From: an uncultured Oscillospiraceae bacterium
Lineage (GTDB): Bacteria; Bacillota_A; Clostridia; Oscillospirales; Oscillospiraceae
Length of the DNA: 10,387 nucleotides
Assembly: GCA_900757695.1 (NCBI GenBank)
Contig: CAAEOU010000226.1
Span: 1-10,387, forward strand
Reading direction: 5' to 3'
Shown: one piece after another, positions 1-6,926 of the stretch
Position numbering within the stretch: position 1 is the first letter of the stretch
Layout of the letters: the number at the start of each line of letters is the position of its first letter
Made by a program: the position numbers and the translations under genes
The notes under the pieces: model-generated
Seen by the model: only the letters and a program-made list of their open reading frames with translations
The model's database searches: none
Told to the model about the DNA's origin: nothing

Positions 1-336
1 AGACCCATACACATAGTGGCGAAATACTTCGGGCCTAAGCAGTTCTTCCAGTTGTCCGGCATCCTCGATAAAACGGGGAATATACGAGGTTTCAAGGCCG
101 AACACATCGGAATATCGCTCTGCGATTACCCTGGCCTTGTTTTCGCCAAGGTCAGCCTCTGTGAAATTCTGGCGCACCAGATTTTTAGGCTCCACTTTAT
201 CACCGTCGCAGATGATAAATTTCACCGGACGCTCCAACGCATATAAGAGCCGGTAAAGGTGCGGCGCAATGTGGGCTCCGGTCCCGCCGGCGCCCAGCAT
301 GACGATCTTTACAGGCCGTTTTTTTGAGAAGTTCAT
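1..336 (-). CDS. ThiF/MoeB-family E1-like adenylyltransferase, PRTRC-like (3' end outside window)
   Basis: The visible 112 N-terminal residues form the start of a Rossmann-type ThiF/MoeB/E1 domain. The nucleotide-binding loop GAGGTG is at residues 15-20. D44/D46 follow the second strand, and the N52-x-x-R55-Q56 signature and K67 (GENK) match the ATP/Mg-binding residues of MoeB and ThiF. Such enzymes adenylate the C-terminus of a ubiquitin-like or sulfur-carrier protein in the cytoplasm. The arrangement VKIVMLGAGGTG followed by a NLVRQNF stretch resembles the ThiF protein of PRTRC systems; this is from memory, not a search. The catalytic cysteine region and the C-terminus lie beyond base 1. 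The start ATG (336-334) overlaps the stop of the upstream JAMM gene (ATGA), so the two are probably translationally coupled. The fold call is firm; the biological substrate is unknown. Confidence 0.88.
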   Translation of the reverse strand, partial: MNFSKKRPVKIVMLGAGGTGAHIAPHLYRLLYALERPVKFIICDGDKVEPKNLVRQNFTEADLGENKARVIAERYSDVFGLETSYIPRFIEDAGQLEELLRPEVFRHYVYGS

Positions 337-1748
337 GCGGCCACCCCAAAAGCGCCCTCTGCATCCGTGCAGATCTGTGTCAGCCATTCCGGGGGAAAGT
401 GCCCTACCGGGGGCATCTCCAGGACCTGCTCGGGGGCAATCTCCAGGAAGCGCCCGCCGTTGCTGATGCGCACCGTGATCTCCGGGAAGTAACGGTCCAG
501 CCGGCCGACTACCATATAGACCCGGGTTGCCCTTTCGTCATGGTCATCCGTCTTGGAAAATACCGCGGGCATCCGGTTGTGGGAGTGCAGGTCAGCGTAG
601 TGGATATAGCGGTCGCTGGTCATCAGCTCTTCATCGTCCAGAAGGGCGTCAACAGAAACTCCGCTCACGATCTGCTTCGGGACGCGGATAAAGTACCGCT
701 GCTCCTGCTTATCCCAGTAGAAATGCACCAGGGCCTCCGCCGGTTGCCGCCCCTTTCCCTTGCGCATCATCGTGCGGAACAGGCCTATGGCCTGCTCCAT
801 CAGCGAATAGGGAATGCGGGGCAGGGACGGGTGGAAACCCGGCCGGATCTCATCCAGCACGGTGATGTTTTCAGCGGGGGTGACAAACTCCCCCGCGCCT
901 GTAATACGGCGCTCATAGACCTTTCCATCCCGCCCGGGGATAAAGGTGATGGTTTTAGGCGAGGCCTGGGCCTCCGACAGATACAAAAAAGCGCCCTTAT
1001 ATGCACTGGCATCTCCCTTTTTCTGCATACTGATTGAGGGTTTGACCAGGCACTTGGGGTGCTTGTCGGTTGCCTTCTTCAAAGCGTTGATAAATTCCTT
1101 GGAGGTTTCGATCTCGCGCTTGATTTGGCCGATTTTGGTTTTCTTGGGGAGAACGATCTCCTTGACGATCTTGCCGTAAACGACTTTCCAGCTCAGGCTC
1201 TGCGCTTCGTCAAACTCCGGAAAGTCCGTCAGCTTGGAGAGGCGGAGTTCATCGAATGTCTGCTCGGTGTCTTCGATGGGCGCTTCCGATCCATTGTAGG
1301 AGAACACCGGAAGCTGGGCGAAGATGGGTTCGGCCACTTTTGGGGCGGTCTTTTCTTCTTGACGCTCCATAGCGGCAAGAAGGGGATTGTCCTCCGCTTC
1401 CTCCGGCTTATCAGAGGCATGGTCCTCCTCACTTTTCGGCGCGGGAGGTGATTTTGGCTGTGGATCTTGAGGGGCCGGAGATTTGGAAATCTCATGGGAC
1501 TCATCCTCTTCCACGGTCTCGTGATTCTGGTCGGTTTCGTCTTTCTCTTCCGGGATTGAGTCATCTGCCTGCACAGCGCCGGCGCCTTCTGCCGGAGGCT
1601 GTTCTGTCGCTTCTCCGCCCGCGAGCAGATCAGCAAATGGGTTTTGGGTGTTGCTGCCGGTCAATTCAGTGAAGCCACTCAGGTCGAATGGGTTGTCACC
1701 GCTTGCGTCGGCTGTCCCTCCGGGGAAAGTAAACAGGTTTTCATTCAT
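333..1748 (-). CDS. JAMM/JAB-domain metallopeptidase-like protein with long acidic N-terminus
   Basis: The protein has 471 residues from the ATG at 1748, chosen because AGAAAGGAG lies about 9 bases upstream; an in-frame start 11 codons earlier has no such site. Residues 1-135 are Pro/Glu/Asp/Ser-rich and probably disordered. Residues 165-265 form an unidentified globular segment. Residues 335-445 carry a JAMM motif: E338, then H388-S-H390-x7-S398-x2-D401, the zinc ligands and catalytic residues of JAB1/MPN isopeptidases. Proteins of this family cleave ubiquitin-like tags or process their C-termini. The gene overlaps the downstream ThiF-like E1 gene by 3 bases, supporting a shared ubiquitin-like pathway similar to PRTRC protein A plus ThiF. 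The complete motif suggests an active enzyme. The N-terminal acidic extension and the middle domain are not explained by the JAMM family. The target protein is not in the window. Confidence 0.8.
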   Translation of the reverse strand: MNENLFTFPGGTADASGDNPFDLSGFTELTGSNTQNPFADLLAGGEATEQPPAEGAGAVQADDSIPEEKDETDQNHETVEEDESHEISKSPAPQDPQPKSPPAPKSEEDHASDKPEEAEDNPLLAAMERQEEKTAPKVAEPIFAQLPVFSYNGSEAPIEDTEQTFDELRLSKLTDFPEFDEAQSLSWKVVYGKIVKEIVLPKKTKIGQIKREIETSKEFINALKKATDKHPKCLVKPSISMQKKGDASAYKGAFLYLSEAQASPKTITFIPGRDGKVYERRITGAGEFVTPAENITVLDEIRPGFHPSLPRIPYSLMEQAIGLFRTMMRKGKGRQPAEALVHFYWDKQEQRYFIRVPKQIVSGVSVDALLDDEELMTSDRYIHYADLHSHNRMPAVFSKTDDHDERATRVYMVVGRLDRYFPEITVRISNGGRFLEIAPEQVLEMPPVGHFPPEWLTQICTDAEGAFGVAA

Positions 1749-1775
1749 GGTCGTTTGCTCCTTTCTGTGTTTAGT

Positions 1776-1827
1776 GCACAAAAAAGCCGCAGCCGCCCCT
1801 TGAATGGGGTAACTGCGGTTTTTGTGC
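1776..1827 (-). terminator. Intrinsic terminator or leader hairpin upstream of the JAMM gene
   Basis: CCGCAG (1787-1792) pairs with CTGCGG (1813-1818). An inner CCCC/GGGG stem adds to this, and the outer GCAC-A-run and T-run-GTGC extend it. Read on the minus strand, the G+C stem is followed by a T run. It could end transcription of the ABC operon whose last gene stops at 2003. It also sits only about 28 bases before the JAMM start codon, so it could instead be an attenuator in that gene's leader. The near symmetry means it may also work on the plus strand. Confidence 0.65.
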
Positions 1828-1839
1828 GTGGTCGGTCCG

Positions 1840-1924
1840 GTATTTAGGTTCTGGCAAGTCTCCGCTTGGGGCGCATTGGCCCCTCACGGGTAAAAATCTG
1901 ACCTACAAAATCTGACCTAAATAC
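1840..1924. repeat. Structured intergenic repeat cluster (inverted and direct repeats)
   Basis: The arms GTATTTAGGT (1840-1849) and ACCTAAATAC (1915-1924) are perfect 10-base inverted repeats enclosing 65 bases. Inside are a GGGGC/GCCCC hairpin (1868-1872 with 1879-1883) and two copies of AAAATCTGACCTA (1893-1905 and 1907-1919) in direct orientation, 14 bases apart. On the minus strand these precede the JAMM gene, so they may be regulator binding sites, a structured leader RNA, or the scar of a cargo junction. I see no small gene in the 254 bases between 1749 and 2002. Confidence 0.6.
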
Positions 1925-2002
1925 AAGTAGAGCATACCACCTTTTTCATCTCTTGAACAGTTGCGCTTTTTGCCAGGATGTGCCACAAATAAACCAACGG
2001 AG

Positions 2003-3727
2003 CTATAATTGCCATCCCGTGGCGGCGGTTCGCAGGGTTAAAAACCTTTGGTAAATTCCCTCCTTTTGCAGCAACTCATGATGTGTTCCCCTCTGAACAA
2101 TCCGTCCCTGGTCTATTACAATAATCTGGTCGGCGTTTCGGACGGTGCTCAGGCGGTGGGCAATCGAGATCAAGGTCTTATCCTTTGTCAACTCCTGGAT
2201 GGCAGATAAAAGCGCCTGTTCATTCTCCGGGTCCACGCTGGAGGTCGCTTCGTCCAGAATGATGATGGGAGCATCTTTCAAAATGGCCCTGGCGATGGAA
2301 ATACGCTGCTTTTCTCCGCCGGAGAGGGTGGAGCCGCCCTCTCCGATGATTGTGTCGTACCCATCAGGGAGAGATAGAATGAAGTCATGGCAGCAGGCCC
2401 GTTTTGCGGCCGCTATCACCTGCTCACGGGTGGCTTCCGGCCGGCCAAACCGGATGTTGTTTTCCACAGAGTCGTGAAAAAGGTACACATTCTGAAAGAC
2501 CATGCTGATGTATTCCAGCACACTGTCCGCAGTATAATCCCTCACATTTTTCCCGCCAATCCGAACGGTCCCTTCCTGCACATCCCAAAAGCGGGCAATC
2601 AGATTGCAGAGTGTAGTCTTGCCGCTGCCGGAGGGCCCTACAATCGCGCAGGTGGTGTGCTCCGGGATTTCCAGCGAAATATCATGGATCACCCGGCGGT
2701 CCCCATAGCCAAATGAGATATGTTCCAGAGAAATATCATAGTGGGACACAACCAGTTTCTCCGAGCTGGCATCCATCTTTGGAATGTCGGTGACCTCCTC
2801 CAGCCGGTCCAGTTCCGTATTGATCTTTTTACTCAGAAAGGCGCTGTTGCCCATCGTCTCCAAATCGGAATAGACTGTGAAAGCGCAGAACAGGAAAGTC
2901 AAGCAATAAGGCAGGCTGATCTGCCCTGCCAGATACAGCAGAGCCGCCGCCGCAATCAGCACACAGCTCATGAGCTTAAAGGTCAGCCCATAGAAACGGA
3001 GGACGCCAGCTGTAGCCTTTTCCTGGCCGTAGTCCGCATCCCATTTTTTCTGGAACGCAGCGCGGACTTCCACCTGTCCCTCCTCGCCTTTGGAAAAAGA
3101 ACGCAGCACCGAAATGCCCCGTATGTATTCCATCACCTTACCGACCAGATGCTCCTGGGCCTCCTGGTAAATGGGGGCATATTGGGCGGCGCGAAGCCGC
3201 ACCCAACGCAGGACCAGCATCCCAAGTGCCAGCCCCACAAGGCTCAATCCCGCAATCACCGGGCTGAAAAAGAACATCATCACGGACATCAGTACAGCCA
3301 TAGCCACACCGCTGGTCATCTGCTCAATCGCCAGCATGGAGTACCCCTCCAGATCAGCAATCGTGGTGGTGAGCATGGCCTGAATGGTGCCCAGATTTTG
3401 TTCTGAGAAATATCCCATGGGTGCCTGTTTCAGCCGTTCTCCAATCTCCAGCCGGTAGTCCCGGAAAATGTCATAGCCAGATCCGCTCATGGTACGGTCA
3501 TACATCCACTGGAAAAAGAAGCGGCCCAGCACACTGCCCAGAATTACGCCAAAAGCCTGCCCGATGATGACCGGAGAGAGTCCATCCAGATGGAGCAGAA
3601 TCCAGAATACACCGAACATCATAAACCCGTTGAAGAATGATTTCAGAATATTGCAGACAATCCCTGCCACGATTTTTCCCCGGCTGTTTCCCGCAATTTT
3701 AAAGATACGGCGAATCATTTCAAACAT
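2003..3727 (-). CDS. ABC half-transporter (membrane domain + ATPase), second of a heterodimeric pair
   Basis: The 574-residue protein has a type IV exporter-fold layout. The membrane domain occupies roughly residues 18-300 with about six hydrophobic segments. The nucleotide-binding domain spans about 330-565: Walker A GPSGSGKT (364-371), Q-loop Q412, signature LSGGEKQ (468-474), Walker B IIILDE (488-493), D-loop SSVD and H-loop H524. All catalytic residues are present. Its ATG (3727) lies 8 bases inside the end of the upstream ABC gene and has a GGAGGGG site, indicating coupled translation and a heterodimer. The pairing with an ECF operon and a DtxR regulator recalls siderophore-type transporters such as YbtP/YbtQ and IrtA/IrtB, which have an exporter fold but act in uptake. 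That substrate is inferred; multidrug or peptide export is the alternative. Confidence 0.9.
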   Translation of the reverse strand: MFEMIRRIFKIAGNSRGKIVAGIVCNILKSFFNGFMMFGVFWILLHLDGLSPVIIGQAFGVILGSVLGRFFFQWMYDRTMSGSGYDIFRDYRLEIGERLKQAPMGYFSEQNLGTIQAMLTTTIADLEGYSMLAIEQMTSGVAMAVLMSVMMFFFSPVIAGLSLVGLALGMLVLRWVRLRAAQYAPIYQEAQEHLVGKVMEYIRGISVLRSFSKGEEGQVEVRAAFQKKWDADYGQEKATAGVLRFYGLTFKLMSCVLIAAAALLYLAGQISLPYCLTFLFCAFTVYSDLETMGNSAFLSKKINTELDRLEEVTDIPKMDASSEKLVVSHYDISLEHISFGYGDRRVIHDISLEIPEHTTCAIVGPSGSGKTTLCNLIARFWDVQEGTVRIGGKNVRDYTADSVLEYISMVFQNVYLFHDSVENNIRFGRPEATREQVIAAAKRACCHDFILSLPDGYDTIIGEGGSTLSGGEKQRISIARAILKDAPIIILDEATSSVDPENEQALLSAIQELTKDKTLISIAHRLSTVRNADQIIVIDQGRIVQRGTHHELLQKEGIYQRFLTLRTAATGWQL

Positions 3728-5471
3728 CTTCTACCCCTCCTTCCGTAGAGCCGGCGTAGTCCTGCCACATTTTCCGGTAAAGGGGGCAGTTCTCCAGAAG
3801 CTCCTCCTGAATGCCCCGGCCCACAATCTCGCCATTGGCAACAACCAATATCTGGTCGGCATTGCGGATTGTATTCAGCCGGTGGGCCACGACAATCAGA
3901 GACTTTCCCACCACCAGCTTGCTGATAGCCTGCTGGATCAGCGCCTCGTTCTCAGGGTCTGCATAAGCGGTCGCCTCGTCCAAAATAATGACGGACGCCT
4001 GCTTGAGCATGGCCCGCGCAATGGTGATGCGCTGCCGCTCTCCGCCGGAGAGGCGGTCCCCGGCATCACCGGCCATGGTATCATAGCCCTGCTCTAACTG
4101 CATGATAAAGTCGTGGCAGTTGGCAGCCTTGGCCGCAGCCTCTACTTCCTCGTCGCTGGCATCTGGATTTCCCATGCGGATGTTTTCCCGAATGGATTTG
4201 TCAAAGAGAAAATTGTCCTGGGCTACATAGCTGATTTCACCCATGAGCTGTCCAAATGGGATGCTACGAATATCCTGCCCGCCAAAGTGGACCGTACCGG
4301 AGGTTACATCCCAAAAACCGGCCATCAGCTTGGCAATCGTAGACTTCCCGGAGCCGGATGGACCGACTATGGCGGGCATGGTACCGGGCTGTGTCTGGAA
4401 TGAGATACCGTGGAGAATTTCGGCTTCGTTATAAGCAAAATGGACATCCTCAAATTGATAACACCGCTCCCCAAGCTCTGCGGGCTCTGTGGGGCGGACA
4501 AGTTCCGGTGTTTTCAAAAAGGCGGTGACCTGTTCCAGATTGCCCTTAATCATGCTGACCTGCTCCATGGCTTCGGATACCTTCATCAGAGGCGCAATAA
4601 ACCCCAGAGGCACCACCAAGGCCACCAGAAAGACAGGGAGAGAAAGACTTCCCTCCATGTAGAGCCACGCTCCCACTGGAAGGGTCCCCAGAAGCGTAGA
4701 AGGGAGGACCGCCCGGGCCGCCGCGTTCCAAAGCCAGCACTGGCTCCACCATGCCATGGTGGAATCGTGGAAATAGCGGACAGAATCAGCATACTTTCCA
4801 TAGGAAGCTGCGGACCGGTTGAACGCCTTAATGACCTGAATGCCGTTGACATACTCCACCAGAGCACTGTTCATCTCGTTGGCAGAGCGCATATAGTTCT
4901 CCATGCGGGGCCCATATCCCCGCATCATGGCGGCAAAAAAGAGGGTGCCCAGCGGAATTGTCACCAGTGCGGCCAGCCCCATCCGCCAGTCCAGCAGAAA
5001 AATCAGAAGAATACTGCATAGGGGCGCGGCGATGTTAGAGGGCAGTTCCGGCATGAAATGGGCCATGGAGTCCTCCAGCTTCGCCACATTGTCCACAATC
5101 AGATTTTTGAAAGCTCCTGTGGGCGTTTCCAGCATGACGCCCATGGGGATCTTCGCCATCCGACCTGTAATGGCCTCCCGGATATTTTTCAGTATGGTAA
5201 AGGAAATTTTGTGGGACATCAGGGAGGACCGCCAGGTAAGCAGCATTTTTATGATCTGGCAAACTGCGGCGCCTCCGCAGAGAAACAATACCAGCTTGGG
5301 CGTTGCAGTCCCCCGGTACAAGGCGTCCGCGAGGACAGCCACCATTAAAAACGGGCCTATGCCAAACAGTTCTCCCAAGACAGCCAGGAAGATGGAGAGG
5401 AGCATTTTACCGTTGTTTTCTCCCACGAAAGCAAAGAGCTGCCGAATCGTTCCCGGTTCTTTCGACTTCAT
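3720..5471 (-). CDS. ABC half-transporter (membrane domain + ATPase), first of a heterodimeric pair
   Basis: The protein has 583 residues from the ATG at 5471, chosen because AAAGGAGG stands six bases upstream; an earlier in-frame start at 5504 lacks a ribosome site. The membrane domain covers about residues 20-305. The ATPase domain covers about 338-570, with Walker A GPSGSGKS (370-377), Q418, signature LSGGERQ (474-480), Walker B IILDE (495-499) and H530. The D-loop reads AYAD rather than the usual SSVD/SALD type seen in its partner, so the two subunits are clearly distinct. It is the promoter-proximal gene of a two-gene operon transcribed away from the TetR gene, and that regulator probably controls it. 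The likely substrate is a metal chelate or siderophore-like compound judging from the cargo as a whole, but export of a toxic compound is possible. Confidence 0.9.
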   Translation of the reverse strand: MKSKEPGTIRQLFAFVGENNGKMLLSIFLAVLGELFGIGPFLMVAVLADALYRGTATPKLVLFLCGGAAVCQIIKMLLTWRSSLMSHKISFTILKNIREAITGRMAKIPMGVMLETPTGAFKNLIVDNVAKLEDSMAHFMPELPSNIAAPLCSILLIFLLDWRMGLAALVTIPLGTLFFAAMMRGYGPRMENYMRSANEMNSALVEYVNGIQVIKAFNRSAASYGKYADSVRYFHDSTMAWWSQCWLWNAAARAVLPSTLLGTLPVGAWLYMEGSLSLPVFLVALVVPLGFIAPLMKVSEAMEQVSMIKGNLEQVTAFLKTPELVRPTEPAELGERCYQFEDVHFAYNEAEILHGISFQTQPGTMPAIVGPSGSGKSTIAKLMAGFWDVTSGTVHFGGQDIRSIPFGQLMGEISYVAQDNFLFDKSIRENIRMGNPDASDEEVEAAAKAANCHDFIMQLEQGYDTMAGDAGDRLSGGERQRITIARAMLKQASVIILDEATAYADPENEALIQQAISKLVVGKSLIVVAHRLNTIRNADQILVVANGEIVGRGIQEELLENCPLYRKMWQDYAGSTEGGVEDV

Positions 5472-5495
5472 AACCAGCCTCCTTTCAGGCCACAA

Positions 5496-5524
5496 AAAAT
5501 ACAAGGAGGGTATTGCAATTTCAA
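5496..5524 (-). promoter_or_regulatory. Candidate sigma-A promoter of the ABC pair
   Basis: On the minus strand, TTGAAA (5524-5519) and TATTTT (5501-5496) are separated by 17 bases. Predicted initiation falls near 5489, about 18 bases before the ATG at 5471. The TetR-type operator lies some 20 bases upstream of the -35 element. This is pattern matching only. Confidence 0.5.
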
Positions 5525-5541
5525 GGGTCCTGTGCTAAAAT

Positions 5542-5572
5542 TTGAATTACGATGTAATATTACAGTGTAATT
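5542..5572 (+). promoter_or_regulatory. 28-bp near-palindromic TetR-type operator overlapping the tetR promoter
   Basis: Bases 5545-5572 read AATTAC-N2-TGTAATATTACA-N2-GTAATT, a dyad with only the two N2 positions on each side unmatched. It is centred between 5558 and 5559, in the gap between divergent genes, as is typical of TetR-family operators. A possible plus-strand promoter, TTGAAT (5542-5547), 18 bases, TGTAAT (5566-5571), lies almost entirely within it. This implies autorepression and probably control of the divergent ABC operon. Confidence 0.75.
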
Positions 5573-5597
5573 TTAGTATAGGACGGAGGGACAGCGA

Positions 5598-6215
5598 ATG
5601 TCAAGAGACTTTCAGCAGACACACGAAAATCTTTTGCTCTGCGCCCAAAAGCACTTTCTGGAATATGGCTTTGAGCGGGCCAGCATCCGGGAGATCTGCA
5701 AGGACGCCCATGTGACCAATGGAGCTTTTTATAACCACTTTGACGATAAGGAAGCTCTGTTCGGCGCGCTGGTGGAGTCTGTTGTCCAGGAGGTCAAGGC
5801 CATCTATGAGGCGTCAGTAAATGAGCACATGGAACTGGCAAAGACGGATGACTTGAAATCCCTCTGGAAACTGTCGGAGGAAACGCTGTCGGTCATTATC
5901 GAATACATCTATGAGCATTTTGATGTATTCCGGCTGCTTCTCATGCGGGCGGAGGGCACGCGGTATTCCTCCTTTTTGGATGATGTTGTCTGTCTGGAAA
6001 CCCGGGTCACGCTGAAGTTCTTTGCGGAATTGAAATCTCGGGGCTTCCAGGTCCGCGAATTGGCGGAAGAGGAGTGGCATATTCTGCTCCATGCGTATTT
6101 TGCGTCCCTGGCTGAAGTGGTCATGCACAACTTCCCCAAGGAGGCCGCGCTGAAATATGTTCATACGCTTGTCTCTTTTTTCAACTCCGGATGGCAGACA
6201 GTTTTGGGGATCTGA
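5598..6215 (+). CDS. TetR-family transcriptional regulator
   Basis: The 205-residue protein has a typical TetR length and an N-terminal helix-turn-helix. Residues 27-50 include IREICKDAHVT followed by NGAFYNHFDDKEAL, the characteristic pattern of helices 2-4 (FY-x-HF-x-x-K-E-L). The remaining helical domain (about 55-200) would bind a ligand and form dimers; the ligand cannot be read from sequence. ATG 5598 is preceded by GGAGGGA. It is transcribed divergently from the ABC pair across a 28-bp dyad and ends in its own terminator, which separates it from the ECF operon. The simplest reading is a repressor of itself and of the ABC genes, released by the transported compound. Confidence 0.9.
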   Translation: MSRDFQQTHENLLLCAQKHFLEYGFERASIREICKDAHVTNGAFYNHFDDKEALFGALVESVVQEVKAIYEASVNEHMELAKTDDLKSLWKLSEETLSVIIEYIYEHFDVFRLLLMRAEGTRYSSFLDDVVCLETRVTLKFFAELKSRGFQVRELAEEEWHILLHAYFASLAEVVMHNFPKEAALKYVHTLVSFFNSGWQTVLGI

Positions 6216-6229
6216 TCCCCAAAATTTTT
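6202..6229 (+). terminator. Intrinsic terminator overlapping the tetR stop codon
   Basis: TTTTGGGGAT (6202-6211) and ATCCCCAAAA (6215-6224) form a 10-bp stem with a 3-base loop, followed by TTTTT. The TGA stop codon (6213-6215) runs from the loop into the 3' arm. Confidence 0.85.
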
Positions 6230-6237
6230 GCGCAATA

Positions 6238-6253
6238 GTTAGCATCTACTAAC
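6238..6253. promoter_or_regulatory. Candidate DtxR-type metal-regulator box before the ECF operon
   Basis: GTTAG (6238-6242), six bases, CTAAC (6249-6253) is a dyad with TTAG/CTAA arms like those in DtxR/IdeR boxes. It stands directly after the tetR terminator and about 85 bases before the S-component start, where the operon promoter should be. A DtxR-family gene is the fourth gene of that operon, so feedback control by metal is the natural proposal. The match to the full 19-bp DtxR consensus is partial. Confidence 0.5.
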
Positions 6254-6338
6254 CAAATGATGTGGAGGTGAAACCGCAGCGTCCCCTTTGCACGGGGTTT
6301 TGCAACACTTAATTCTTTTCAGAAAGGACATATTAAAA

Positions 6339-6926
6339 ATGGAAAACACAAAGAAGCTCACAGGTAAAGACCTAATCAATGTCGGCATTTACACAGCCAT
6401 GACCCTCGTTATTTTCTTTGTTGTCGGCCTGCTTACTGCGCTGCCGGTGGTTTACCCGTTCCTGTTCATAATTTGGCCTATCGTCTGCGGCATTCCTATG
6501 ATGCTCTACTATACCAAGATTCAGAAGTTTGGTATGCTGACCATCACAGGTATCATCGGCGGCATCTTTTTCTATCTGATCGGCTATGGCTGGATCGGCC
6601 TGCTCGGCTGGGTACTCGGTGGCATTCTAAGCGATGTTGTGCTCAAAATCGGCGGCTATCAGAAATTCAAGGCCACTGTTCTGAGCTATGCCTGCTTTTG
6701 CCTTGGCATCATGGGCTGCCCCGCCAATCTCTGGTTTGCCGGCGAAGCGTATTGGGAAAACATCCACACCTCCATGGGCGATCAGTACGCAAACACTTTA
6801 CAATCCCTGATGCCCTCCTGGATGCTGTATGTGGGCTTTGCGCTGCTGTTTGTGGGCGGTATTTTGGGTGCGCTGCTGGGTCATAAAATGCTGAAAAAAC
6901 ACTTTGAGAGAGCTGGAATTGTGTAA
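6339..6926 (+). CDS. ECF transporter S component, MptD/Trep_Strep type
   Basis: This 195-residue, very hydrophobic protein has about six membrane segments (roughly 12-34, 38-57, 63-82, 84-103, 112-133, 161-181). The stretch around residues 93-120, with a GGILSDVVLKIGGY motif followed by further membrane helix, matches the Trep_Strep (MptD) group of predicted substrate-binding S subunits. ATG 6339 is used because AGAAAGGAC precedes it; an in-frame TTG at 6288 has no suitable site. It is followed by EcfT with a one-base overlap (TAATG) and by the ATPase, giving a complete dedicated (group I) ECF importer. Substrates of this S family are mostly undefined. Its place beside a DtxR regulator argues for a metal or metal chelate, while a vitamin-like compound remains possible. 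Confidence 0.8.
   Translation: MENTKKLTGKDLINVGIYTAMTLVIFFVVGLLTALPVVYPFLFIIWPIVCGIPMMLYYTKIQKFGMLTITGIIGGIFFYLIGYGWIGLLGWVLGGILSDVVLKIGGYQKFKATVLSYACFCLGIMGCPANLWFAGEAYWENIHTSMGDQYANTLQSLMPSWMLYVGFALLFVGGILGALLGHKMLKKHFERAGIV

Noticed and set aside
324..1037. Long plus-strand open frame of 237 codons
   Set aside because: It is antisense to the JAMM gene, has no ribosome site or recognisable domain, and is a codon-structure shadow.
1840..1924. TTAGGT/ACCTAA arms as a DtxR box
   Set aside because: The halves are 65 bases apart, too far for one DtxR dimer-pair site, although each resembles half of the consensus.
2720..3406. Plus-strand open frame of 228 codons
   Set aside because: Lies opposite the ABC membrane domain; its composition reflects the complement of hydrophobic codons.
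6256..6312. Possible short leader ORF or riboswitch before the S-component gene
   Set aside because: A GGAGGTGA sequence is present but no start codon is properly spaced after it, and I could not recognise any known riboswitch core. The CCCC/GGGG hairpin near 6282-6298 is only four pairs.
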